Positions 9,829-20,600 of a DNA stretch of 64,000 nt are shown here, one piece after another. The notes under the pieces are model-generated. The model was not told the origin of the DNA. It saw nothing but the letters and a program-made list of their open reading frames with translations, and ran no database searches. Position numbers and translations under genes: made by a program. Source of the DNA: CBDFGN01 sp965247065 (lineage in GTDB: Bacteria > Bacteroidota > Bacteroidia > Cytophagales > Cyclobacteriaceae); the NCBI GenBank assembly GCA_965247065.1, contig CBDFGN010000006.1, positions 4,464,001-4,528,000 on the forward strand, written 5' to 3'. Position 1 is the first letter of the stretch. Every line of letters starts with the position of its first letter.

Positions 9829-12094
9829 GATTCTGATAGAAGTATTGGTCACCATCGCTCAAATTCTTGATTTTCGAGGCAATGAGCCTATCAAACCTGA
9901 CTCTTTCGGCTGGGGTCAGCGCTTGATAATAGTTCAGATCAGACTGGTCGATATTTTCGGATAACGAATTGAGGTCGGAGATCAAAAAGGCGGAGGATAT
10001 GTGGTCTACAATCTCACGGGCCTCGGGCGATAGAACTGCTGATCTTCTGGCTTAAGCTTGAACTTATCGAACGCAAACAGCTTTCGAAGCTGATTTTTTA
10101 TCGCAGAGTTAGTTTTGAATTTCTTAACTGCTGACAAACCTCCCAGGTAATTATCATCTGCAGTAGGTTTGTCCATGTCAAGAAAATCAGCCTTGGCCGT
10201 TACATACGCAACGGCTAATCTGTCTATACGTTCTTTTTCCTGCGGGGTCAGGTTGGTGTAAAACTGCCTATCATCCGCCGATTCGCCATAGTAGTCAGAA
10301 TCCTCAGCCGACTTTAGGCGCTGGGCTATTACCCGTTCAAGCCGTTCCTGGTCCTGCGACGAAAGGCTTTGGTAAAATTCCTTGTCCCCCTTCTTCCAAG
10401 GAGATGGAAGGCGACAAACCCCGTTCTTCAAGGTAACTGTTTATAATGCCATCGACATGTTCTTTTCCCGCTTCGCTCAAATTGCCGTAAAACAATTCGT
10501 CTTCATCGCGCATGGCGGTAAGATCCGAGTCGCTTAAATTTCGAATCCTGGATTTTACAATTCGGTCGATCCTGCCCTTGTCCTCCGTGCTAAGGCCTTG
10601 ATAGAATTCAAGCTCCTGATCGGTAAAGGCAAGATCAACTGCATACAGACGGGAGGCCAAAATTAGAGAAATGACCTTTTCTATTTGCTCACGATTCTCA
10701 TTATCAAATTCGTAGTCATCAGAGAACAGGGAATTTCGCCCGGCCACCGACTCATCCCTGTTGATTTGGGCGATTACTTCCTCTTCCGTTTCAATAACAA
10801 AGGAATAAATGTCAAACTTGCCCAGGCCTCCTTTCCGAAAGGAGCTCAAGTATCCAGCGTTTTTCCCCATGAACAGGTAGAGTTCATCCTTGTTCGAATT
10901 GAAGGGATACCCCATATTAAAAATCTCGGGGTCATTGAAATCTCTGCCCTTAGCCATGAAGAGGTCATACCCTCCAAATCCTCGATGTCCGTCGGAGGCG
11001 AAAAACAGCGCCTGTTCAACATGCGAGTAAAAGGGTGATATTTCCTGGAGCGGAGTATTTACCTGGGCCCCCAGATGGATCGCCGGGCCCCAGTTGTCCT
11101 CCCCGGCTGCAATGCTCATCCAAATATCGCTCATTCCTAAACCTTCTGGCCGATTTGAGGAAAAGAACAATGTGTCTCCGCCATTTGACAGACTAGGGTG
11201 CTTCGAACTGTAATTGCCAAGGTTGATATTAGAATTGAGCGCCACTGGTTCCTGCCAGCGTACCCCAACCAGCTTGGAAACATAAATGTGACATGAAGAA
11301 CCAAGATCCTCGTGACAGTTGGTATAGTAGTATTTAGTGCGCTCCGAATTATACATGCCTGAGCCGTCGCCGAATTTGGAGTTGATGACATCAAAATTAT
11401 CCTTTGCCTTGATCTCCACCCAAGCGCCATTGGCTTCTCTAAACCGGAAAACATCAGTAAAAGCTTCTCCCAGACGCTGATTTACTCCACTGCCTTTTCC
11501 TCCCCGCCCCGAAGAAATGGCCAGTTCCTGATCACCGCTTATTGTCGAGGGTGCAAAATCGTTGTATTCTGAATTCAGGGGGGCTGGTAAGTGTTTGAAT
11601 CCGAAATCTTCCTGGGGGTGGCTCAGCTGGTTGAGAGCCAGCAAGCAGCCTTCCCGGTCAATATGGGCCTGTTCTTTGATGTGGGGAAAGTTGTCCAAGG
11701 TCCTGCTGGTGCTGGTTTTTGCAAATTCAATGAACTCATCAAACGTTAGTATGGCCTGATCCAGCTTGCCGTTGAGCTTTTGTGTCAAGCCATAGTAGTA
11801 CAGGGATAAGGGGAATCTCTTCAGTTCAAGTTCGCTGATCTTTTTATAATAGACCTCGGCGGAGGAATAGTTGAATAGATACCGGTAGCATTCGCCCAGT
11901 TGATAATTGGCATGGCCGTCCTTTGAATTAATTTCTAAAGATTGGAGATAATATGAAGCGGCCTTGAAATACTGGTTGGCCTCGAAATAAGTGTCGGCAA
12001 CTTTATTGATATCTCGGGTCCCCACCCGATTTTGAGCTGAGATCTCCCCTGCTAAAATTCCCAAGAAACAAATCACAAGCAATCTCTGCACCAT
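9829..12094 (-). pseudogene. PorE-like giant OmpA protein, 5' part (TPR, PD40, repeats) with two frameshifts
   Basis: This is the N-terminal piece. It begins with a signal peptide (MVQRLLVICFLGILAGEISA), followed by TPR helices (residues about 25-160). A PD40/WD40-like propeller follows (about 175-430, with LFFSSNRPEGLGMSDIW and LFFASDGHRGFGGYDLFM). The helical repeats start at about residue 490. Two breaks are visible. A run of five C at 10386-10390 (G on the coding strand) is one base too long: dropping one base joins SISLEEG to DKEFYQSLSSQDQ. Near 10024-10031 about 10 bases seem lost, where QQFYR should run on to PEAREIVDHISS. TPR, propeller, CRD and OmpA is the order in PorE, a T9SS-associated peptidoglycan linker. 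It lies 84 bp downstream of the PorP-like gene, probably in one operon. Confidence 0.8.
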
Positions 12095-12178
12095 AACTGG
12101 AGGTCAGAAAATGACCCTCAAAGTAGCTATAATAACTATAAAAGTATAAAATATAAACTTTTAAAGAAATATTAGCTG

Positions 12179-13249
12179 TTAAATAAGAGGAGTGGATATG
12201 CTTCTTAATCCTAAGTTGCGAAGGATTCGATATTGGAGGGAGATTTCGAAAGCAGCTCCAGGATCATTAAAGTCCTGAGTAATAGAGCTTTGATTGAAGT
12301 CATAGCTGAATCCCAAAGTAAAGCTGGCAGTATTAAAGCCAACTGAGAAAATTGCTGCGTCCTGCCAACGATACCACAAGCCCAGAATAGCTTCAAAGGT
12401 TCTGGAACCAATGCCGTCTCCTCCAAGCGCATATGAAAAGTAAGTTCCAGCGTTAAATTGAAAACTTGGATTTCTATAAAGGACCAGTAATTGCGGGGAC
12501 CACTTGAGCTTAGAGGTTAAATAAAATTCTACCCCGGCGTGGCCCTTGAGTATTAGTGGAACTTTATTGGAACCGTCGCTTAAAAATGATTCGTCGGGTC
12601 GGTTAATATTTGACACTGATAGGCCTCCAAAGGCGCTTCCGGTGTAGATAAGGAAATTCCGCTGGGGATTGAAGTGGTACATCACCCCGGCATTGATAAC
12701 CGGGAATGAAGTCCTATCGGTGTCCAAAGTGGTGTTGGCCGCTTGTGAAGGATCAAATCCTACGAAGGGGCTGTATTGCGATCCGAGTCTAAGCTTGGAT
12801 TCATCCACTGACTTTTGGATGTACCCACCTTGCAGTGAAAAAATCACCACTTCACTCTTGTCAAAATTGAGAGGAATATTATAGGCGGCCGCAACATAAA
12901 TTCCCAGTTCTTTCCAGATATCCAGTTTGTCCTGGTATACCGTGGCGCCAATCCCTCCGATCTGGGAGGCCTCGGACCCGGTAGATTTGAAAACCGGGAC
13001 AATGCTTGAAAACTGCATCAATTCGCGGGGAGTCTCAAGGTTCAATTTGCTACGGTTATAACTGACCCCGAAATTGATATCCGATGCGGCGCCAGCCATG
13101 GCTGGGTTGGTGTACAAGGGAGTAGCGTAAAACTGCGAGAACTGTGGATCCTGGGCCCAGATTGACTTAAGGAGCGCACAAAATACCAAGGTAAGCACCA
13201 GGGCGCGGTACTTTGGGAAGCAGATCTTATAGGGTGCGTTTGAAATCAA
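12179..13249 (-). CDS. PorP/SprF-family outer-membrane protein
   Basis: The product is 356 residues with a signal peptide ending at IWAQ, followed at once by the family hallmark DPQFSQFYATPLYTNPAMAG. The rest has alternating polar and apolar stretches typical of a small beta-barrel (for example LKGHAGVEFYLTSKLKWSPQLLVLYR) and ends in a barrel-like strand pair. PorP/SprF proteins are T9SS accessory proteins; SprF-like members are paired with one particular substrate carrying a type B C-terminal domain. Such a substrate lies immediately upstream (8 bp gap at 13258), so the pair probably works together. The gene is intact. Confidence 0.92.
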   Translation of the reverse strand: MISNAPYKICFPKYRALVLTLVFCALLKSIWAQDPQFSQFYATPLYTNPAMAGAASDINFGVSYNRSKLNLETPRELMQFSSIVPVFKSTGSEASQIGGIGATVYQDKLDIWKELGIYVAAAYNIPLNFDKSEVVIFSLQGGYIQKSVDESKLRLGSQYSPFVGFDPSQAANTTLDTDRTSFPVINAGVMYHFNPQRNFLIYTGSAFGGLSVSNINRPDESFLSDGSNKVPLILKGHAGVEFYLTSKLKWSPQLLVLYRNPSFQFNAGTYFSYALGGDGIGSRTFEAILGLWYRWQDAAIFSVGFNTASFTLGFSYDFNQSSITQDFNDPGAAFEISLQYRILRNLGLRSISTPLI

Positions 13250-13257
13250 TTGCCTTT

Positions 13258-14622
13258 CTATTTTAACATTGAAACGGTGCCAAGCTTCTCGGTAAGATTA
13301 CCATTCTCAAATTGAATCCTTACCATATAGGTATAAATTCCAAGCGGCAAGTCCGCACCGGTGTTGTTCTGTTTCCCATTCCAACCCAGGGTATTGGCCT
13401 CAACAAAATCATCGGTTTCATAGACCAGTAAACCCCAATTGTCGAATATCCTTAAGCTAAAATTGTCTGGTACAACTTTTTCTCCAAAGATCTTGAAGAC
13501 ATTGTCGTCCGGATCAAGTGAACTAGGCACAAACGCATTGGGAATAAAAAGAACCCCGTCAGGTGGAATTTCCGGTGAAAGGGCGATGGCAAGTATGGAA
13601 CGGGTTGCTTCCGTTTCGCTGGTTAGCTCCCCAGCACTCAGGTTCTGGGTGCCTTCATTGCCCAAACTGGTGAAGGGTCCTCCCGGATCATCAGCCTCGG
13701 CAATCACAGACTTGTCTACCTCCACGGCTATTGTATTTTTGGTCCCCATGTTGGCATCATCCAGGTCGTTCGGGAAAGCTGCAAGAGTTACAATTGAACC
13801 ACTGAACTGCCCTGAAGGCACCGTTATCACCCAGTATCGGTCCTTATTGACTCCCAGCAGATTCTCATCCGGCATGGGATCTACTGCATTAGGAGCCACT
13901 AGCTGCATCCCAATAACCGGGCTTACTCCTTGGACATCCTCCAGGATGGCAAACGCAAAGACTCCAGCAGAGCTGTTCCCAAGCGGGTAGTATTTAAACC
14001 CATTCCCTTCGTGAAACATGACACCATCCACATAGGATTGAGCGGTTCCACCCAGGGCTTGGCCGGCGGACTTTACCAGGAGCATTCCTGCCGCCGGAGG
14101 AATTAGCAGCCCTTGCTGAAGATCCAGCAAAGAATCGACCTGGGTTTCACGGTCCAGCGTCTTACTACCGGAACCATTAATCACGAGATTAGCCACGTTA
14201 AGGATCTGGTTATTGGCGACATTCTGGTTCCCCGCGCCGTTCAGGATCAGGGTACCTTGCATCGTGTTGAATGAAGCCAGGTTGGTCCAGTTACCGGCAA
14301 GGGCCATGGTCCCGGTGTTATTGAAAACCTGGGAATTGTTCGCGTTTCCTCCGATGGTCAAGCTTCCTTCGTTGTCGAACCGGAAATCGTTATCCAAATT
14401 GCCGTCAATCACCAGCATTCCTTGGTTGGTGACCGTACCTCTATTAACGAGGTCACCGGTAACCAGCACCTCTGAAACCGGACCCAACATCATATCCACG
14501 CTGACGAACTGGTTATCAACCGTCATGATCTGACCCAGAATTACCTGGGGTAGCGCCCACGAAAGCAGGAGTGGGATCTTCAAAAAGAGACGGATGGTTA
14601 AACTTTTGGCCATCTTCTTCAA
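13258..14622 (-). CDS. Secreted protein with T9SS type B (gliding-associated) C-terminal domain
   Basis: The product is 454 residues. It has an N-terminal signal peptide (hydrophobic IRLFLKIPLLLSWALPQVILG) and a beta-helix-like repeat region rich in Asn and Gly (residues about 35-170, as in NQGMLVIDGNL and NNTGTMALAGN). The last 90 or so residues form the 'CHU_C' type domain: FIPNAFVPSSLDPDDNVFKI, then FSLRIFDNWGLLVYETDD, LGWNGKQNNTGADLPLGIYTY and GTVSMLK. That domain directs export through the T9SS. The gene is 20 bp downstream of the S74 gene and 8 bp upstream of the PorP-like gene. The ligand or target is unknown. Confidence 0.9.
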   Translation of the reverse strand: MKKMAKSLTIRLFLKIPLLLSWALPQVILGQIMTVDNQFVSVDMMLGPVSEVLVTGDLVNRGTVTNQGMLVIDGNLDNDFRFDNEGSLTIGGNANNSQVFNNTGTMALAGNWTNLASFNTMQGTLILNGAGNQNVANNQILNVANLVINGSGSKTLDRETQVDSLLDLQQGLLIPPAAGMLLVKSAGQALGGTAQSYVDGVMFHEGNGFKYYPLGNSSAGVFAFAILEDVQGVSPVIGMQLVAPNAVDPMPDENLLGVNKDRYWVITVPSGQFSGSIVTLAAFPNDLDDANMGTKNTIAVEVDKSVIAEADDPGGPFTSLGNEGTQNLSAGELTSETEATRSILAIALSPEIPPDGVLFIPNAFVPSSLDPDDNVFKIFGEKVVPDNFSLRIFDNWGLLVYETDDFVEANTLGWNGKQNNTGADLPLGIYTYMVRIQFENGNLTEKLGTVSMLK

Positions 14623-14642
14623 GATAAGGATTCTCTTCTGAC

Positions 14643-17600
14643 TTATTTGAGTGATGCTTTTATATCCATTCCTAATTCCTTTTTGATCTCGATCATATCT
14701 TTTTTCAGATCTTCATTCTCCTGACGAAGCTGATCCAGGATCTGTTGCTGCAAGTCCATCAGATGCCGTTGCTTCTGCAATTCGGATTTGACAGTCTTTT
14801 CCGCGCTCTCGTCGCGTTCAATCGATGCCGAAAGGTTATCGATGAGCTGCTGCTGTTCTTTGATGGCTTCGATGAGGAGAGGGATGAGACCGATGTACTT
14901 AACCTTTTTATAGCCGTTTGAACCTTCCACAACGAGGTCAGGAAACAATTTCTCAACTTCTTGGGCAACAACACCATATTGCAGAGATGGTCCTAAATCC
15001 TTATTCTTCCAGTAATAGTTGTAACCATTAAGAGTTTGGAGTTTTTCCCTGGAGTTTTGGAGTTTTGTAAGATCGGTTTTCAAACGGGCGTCGCTTGTCA
15101 CGTCCATTCCATCCCAGGGCCGCCAAACCAAGGTTCCTAACCCGTCATCCCAAGTTAATGCCCGGTCTTGCCCTGTAGGAGTGGCCAACCAGGTTGGGCT
15201 TGCTGAACCGTCCGTGGTCATTACCGACCAATTCCCTGTTCCAGCAATCTTGGCTACGGTGACGTTATCATCTAGGATCTTGACCGTGGTAACCGCATCG
15301 TTGGCAATGGTCAGCGCTCCTGCGTTGTCCATAGTAGCATCGCCACTCAAGGCCACGGCAGCGTTACCGGCTGGGGTACCATCAGTACCAATGATGAATT
15401 CAGTACTGGTGAGTCCGGCCATTTTGCCGGTAGATACGGCGCCGTTAGCGATAGTGAGGGCCCCGGTATTGACCATGGTGGCATCCCCACTCATGGTCAC
15501 GCCGGTGGCTACATTGGTGCCGTCCCCGACGAATATATCTCCGTCGGTTAGAACCGAAGTAGCAAAGATGGTTTTATTCTCGTATTGAGGATTCCCTGTC
15601 CCGTCGGTAGTGAGGACCTGGTTAACACCGCCATCGGCGATCTTGGCCAGGGTGACGTTGTTGTCCAGGATCTTGACCGTGGTAACCGCATCGTTGGCAA
15701 TGGTCAGCGCTCCTGCGTTGTCCATAGTAGCATCCCCACTCATGGCGACAGCCGTATTACCGGCTGCGGTTCCATCGGTACCAATGATGAATTCGGTACT
15801 GGTGAGTCCGGCCATTTTCGCAGTGGTGACGTTGCCATCCAGGATCTTGACCGTGGTAACCGCATCGTTGGCAATGGTCAGCGCTCCTGCGTTGTCCATA
15901 GTAGCATCGCCACTCAAGGCCACGGCAGCGTTACCGGCTGGGGTACCATCAGTACCAATGATGAATTCAGTACTGGTGAGTCCGGCCATTTTGCCGGTAG
16001 ATACGGCGCCGTTAGCGATAGTGAGGGCCCCGGTATTGACCATGGTAGCATCCCCACTCATGGCTACGGCCGTGTTGCCGGCTGGAGTTCCATCCGTACC
16101 AATGATGAATTCAGTACTCGTGAGGCCGGCCATTTTCGCAGTGCCAACTGCACCATTGGCAATCGTTAACGTCCCGTCATTAATGATCGTGGCATCACCA
16201 CCCATAGCCTGGGCAGTCGCAACCCCTCCTGCACTTCCGATGAAAACATTTCCATTAGGAAGAGCTTGGTTTGCATCAAGAGCTGTCCTGATTCCCGCCT
16301 CAGTTATAAGCGTAACGTCGTCCCCAGGGGTACCAACAGTCGTGCTTATGTTGTTAACATTGGTGCCGCTCGATAAGGTAAGATCTCCACTTGAGACATC
16401 TAGGCCATTGGTCACATCGACTCCGTTCCCCGTGCCGGTCAGGATCACCTGGTTTGCTGCGGTAAGGGTTATGTCGTTAGCTGTTGCATCGATAGTAACC
16501 CCGGTGGCTCCATCGACGTCGGTTATAGCAGCCGAACTGAGCGCCAGGTTGCTAGCCGAGGTAGAAAAGTTGGAAGCCCCAGCCCCGTCAATGACAACTG
16601 AACTTGTCCCGTCAATATCGACTGTGGTTCCGCCCAGCACCAGGTTAGAAGCCCCTCCGTTGAGGGTTATCTGGTCTCCTCCGGATACTTCGTAAGTAAA
16701 GCCGTTGGTTGTGATAGTGGTATTGACCAAAAGGTTACCCCCCAGGTCAATTTCATTGTTACCGGCGGCGTCGAAGGTAAGTCCTGAACCGGCCAGGTTG
16801 GAAGTAAAGATATCCGCCACGGCGGCCTCGGTAACCAGTTCGGTGTCGGAAGCGCCTCCTGAAAGGTCGATTCCGTCGGGCTGAGTTATAATTCCACTTA
16901 CCGCGTCGGCATCATTCAGTTCGAACGTACCGGTTTGAACGCGAGTGGCGGTTGCATTAAGATCCACGTTAGCGGCGGCAGTAAGGTCCACGTCGTTGGC
17001 AGCGGCATCAAGGGTAACGCCGGTAGCGCCATCGATATCTACTGTAGCTGCGGCTGAATTGATGTCAATGTCATTGGCAGCGGCATCAAGGGTGACGCCG
17101 GTAGCGCCATCGATATCTACTGTAGCTGCAGCTGAATTGATGTCAATGTCATTGGCAGCGGCATCAAGGGTGACGCCGGTAGCGCCATCGATATCTACTG
17201 TAGCTGCAGCTGAATTGATGTCAATGTCATTGGCAGCAGCATCCAGGGTAACCCCACTGGCTCCGTCCACATCAACAATAGCTCCGGCCAACACCAAATT
17301 GGACGCTCCTCCGTTGAGGGTTATCTGGTCTCCACCGGATACTTCGTAAGTAAAGCCGTTGGTGGTGATAGCGGTATTGACCAAAAGGTTACCCCCCAGG
17401 TCAATTTCATCGTTACCAGCGGCGTCGAAGGTAAGTCCTGAACCGGCCAGGTTGGAAGTAAAGATATCCGCCACGGCGGCCTCGGTAACCAGTTCGGTGT
17501 CGGAAGCGCCTCCTGAAAGGTCGATTCCGTTGGGCTGAGTTATAACTCCACTTACCGCGTCGGCATCGTTCAGCTCGAAAGTACCGGTTTGAACTCGAGT

Positions 17601-20600
17601 CGCACTGGCATTTAGATCCACGTTGGTAGCAGCAGAAACGTCCACATCGTTAGCTGCGGCGTCGATGGTAACCCCGGTGGCTCCATCGACGTCGGTTATG
17701 GCAGCGGAACTGAGCGCCAGGTTGCCAGCCGAAGTAGATAAGTTGGAAGCGGCTCCGGCATCAAGGGTTATAGCGCCGGTGAGGTCCGCATCAAAAGATC
17801 CGGCGTTCAGATCTACGGTGGCAGTGGTGGAAGTAAGATCAATTTCACTTCCATTTCCGGCGACGTTGATTCCACCAGCCCCGTCCAAAGTTAACGTCCC
17901 GGCCGAAGTGGTGAAATTGGAAGCGGCCCCGGCATCGATGGTAACCGCATTGGTACCGTCGAGATCCACAGCATTTCCGGCTAATATCAAATTGGACGCC
18001 CCTCCGTTGAGGGTTATCTGGTCTCCACCGGATACTTCGTAAGTAAAGCCGTTGGTGGTGATATTGGTATTGACCAAAAGGTTACCCCCCAGGTCAATTT
18101 CATCGTTACCAGCGGCGTCGAAGGTAAGTCCTGAACCGGCCAGGTTGGAAGTAAAGATATCCGCCACGGCGGCCTCGGTAACCAGTTCGGCGTCGGAAGC
18201 GCCTCCTGAAAGGTCGATTCCGTCGGGTTGGGTAATGATCCCGTTGACCGGGTCATTGTCCGCCAGATTCAGGTTAGTCGCTATATTGAGATCACCATTA
18301 TTCACATTGACATCCCCGGATCCGGCATCCAGATTGACTGCTGTGGCACCCGTGCTATTTCCTATCGCTATGGTTCTAGCTGCTCCTCCGGTGCCAATAT
18401 TGATTGATTGGGCATTGGCATTGGCTCCAATGGAGATTGGACCCCCGGAAGCTTCAATTGTTACCCCGGTTGAGGCATCAATTGCTACCGTAGATCCACC
18501 ATCCAGATCGAGCTGGCCGGCTGCACTTATATCGATATCCCCGGATATGGTTGACAAATTGGAAGCGGCTCCCGCATCCAGGTTAATTGCTCCGGTTACA
18601 TCTACATCAAGGGATCCGGCATTTGCATCTATCATTGCCCCCGTAGTGGTCAGGTCGATTTCAGACCCGTTCCCGGCTACATTTACTCCTCCATTCCCGG
18701 ATAAGGTGAGGGCCCCGGCCATAGTGCTTAAATTGGAAGCCGTTCCGGCATCCAGCGAAATTCCTGAAGCCACATCTACCTCAAATGACCCACCATTGAC
18801 GTCAACCAGGGCTCCGGCCGAGGTAATGTCAATCTCATTGCCATTTCCAGCCACCAGAACTCCGCTATTACCGTCTAAGGTCAGAGTTCCGGTCGAGGTC
18901 GTGAAATTGGACGCACCGGCCCCATCAATGGTGACTCCGGATGAACCGTTAACATCTATGGTTGCCCCGGATAAAATAAGATTAGAAGCCCCTGAGTTCA
19001 TGGTAATTTGATCGCCTCCACTAACCTCGTAGGTGAAACCGTTGGTGATAATTGTGGTATTCACATCCAGGTTGCCTCCAAGATCAATTTTGTCGTCTCC
19101 CACGAGGTCAAAAGTCAGACCACTCCCGTCTTGACTGCTGATAAGACTCGCCACAACGGCTTCGGTTACCAGCGCGTCATCGGATGGAGTAGCGAAGTCA
19201 ATGCCTGTGCCCGAGTCAATGATCTCGTTGACATTGGTTCCAGTCGCCAGGTTTAGATTCGTAGCCACAGTCAAATCTCCGGCGTTTACATTTACAGTCC
19301 CGGTCAGATCAATAGCATCCCCCCCTGTATTGCCAATATTGATAAAGTCATTAAGGATGTCAGTAGTAGATCCACCATCAACAACGGTGAAATCCCCGGT
19401 GGCAGTAATATTGTCGCTACCCGCATTGCCAATATTGATCGTATTACTATTGATGTCGATTTGGGTTCCGTTATCAACAGTTACCGTTCCGCCATCGAAG
19501 AGGCTGGTACCCCCGGAGAATTGTGAGTTCCCGGTTAGGGTGATATTGTCTCCACTGGCGTTTCCAATGTTGATAGTATTGTTTAGAATATCTGTGGTAG
19601 TTGCGGCATCTGCTATGGTGAAATTACCGGTGTTGAAATTGGAAATACCGGTGAAGTCAAGAACATCGCCTACTGCATCTCCAACATTTATGGCTCCACT
19701 ATTCAGGTTGATGATATTGGGATTGGCTATGAAATTACCGGCTCCGTCCACAATTAAATCGAAACTTCCAGTCGTAGTGATGGTGGCATTTGTGGTTAAT
19801 GCTCCACCCAGGTCCAACCGATCATCTCCAACGAGATTGTAGCTAATACCACTTCCTGCAGTGTTCGTATTAAGCATTACCCCCTCTACTGCATCGTCGC
19901 TAATAGTTACAGCACCAGCAGCATCCATGGTTACATCCCCACCAACGGGCACCGAAGTGACCGTGACACCATTTCCAACGATCAAACGACCGCTTGCAGC
20001 CATATCAATTTGAACCGCCATGTTAGAAGAATTTCCAACGAACATGAAGCCCTCAGAAAGAGTATTTAGTAGCGAAATTGCTTCTGGGTTCAGAAAAGAC
20101 CAGTCCACCGGGTGTGGACCTGATCGTTACCAGGTTGAAGCCAAATTGCATTACCAGCATTATTACTAACAAGCAATGAATTGTTAAAACCAAAAGGATC
20201 AATATTTGAATCCCGGACAGCGTCAAGACCGATTTCATTATTTGTAATGCCTTGAGCCACGACACGGACCACATCGGCATTAATTTCCAATGTTGAGTTG
20301 TCAACATTAACATCCAGCGCGCCACCGGAAGCAACCAATCCATTTCCAGCAAATGCGCTAAGGACGGCTGATTTGGTTTCATATTGTGGGTTACCTGATC
20401 CGTCAGTGCTCAGGATTTCATCCCCAGTTCCATCCACTATCTTCGCCAGAGTAACGTTGTTACCGGCAATATTAGTGGTTTGAACCTCATCCGCTCCTAT
20501 GTCGGCAGTGACAATTGTTGCATCAAGGATTTTATCAGTGGTAACAGCATCTCCAGCAAGATCCCCGTTCTGAACTTCTCCATCCAGGATCTTTCCAGTG

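Noticed and set aside
16998..17231. Tandem repeats considered as a CRISPR array
   Set aside because: The 78-bp units are contiguous without unique spacers and are in frame within a coding repeat.
15585..19842. Several long plus-strand open frames (up to 361 codons) opposite the S74 gene
   Set aside because: They are antisense shadows of low-complexity Ala/Gly/Asp repeats. Their products are Val/Ala/Ser/Pro-rich without domains, and the minus frame is a clear protein.
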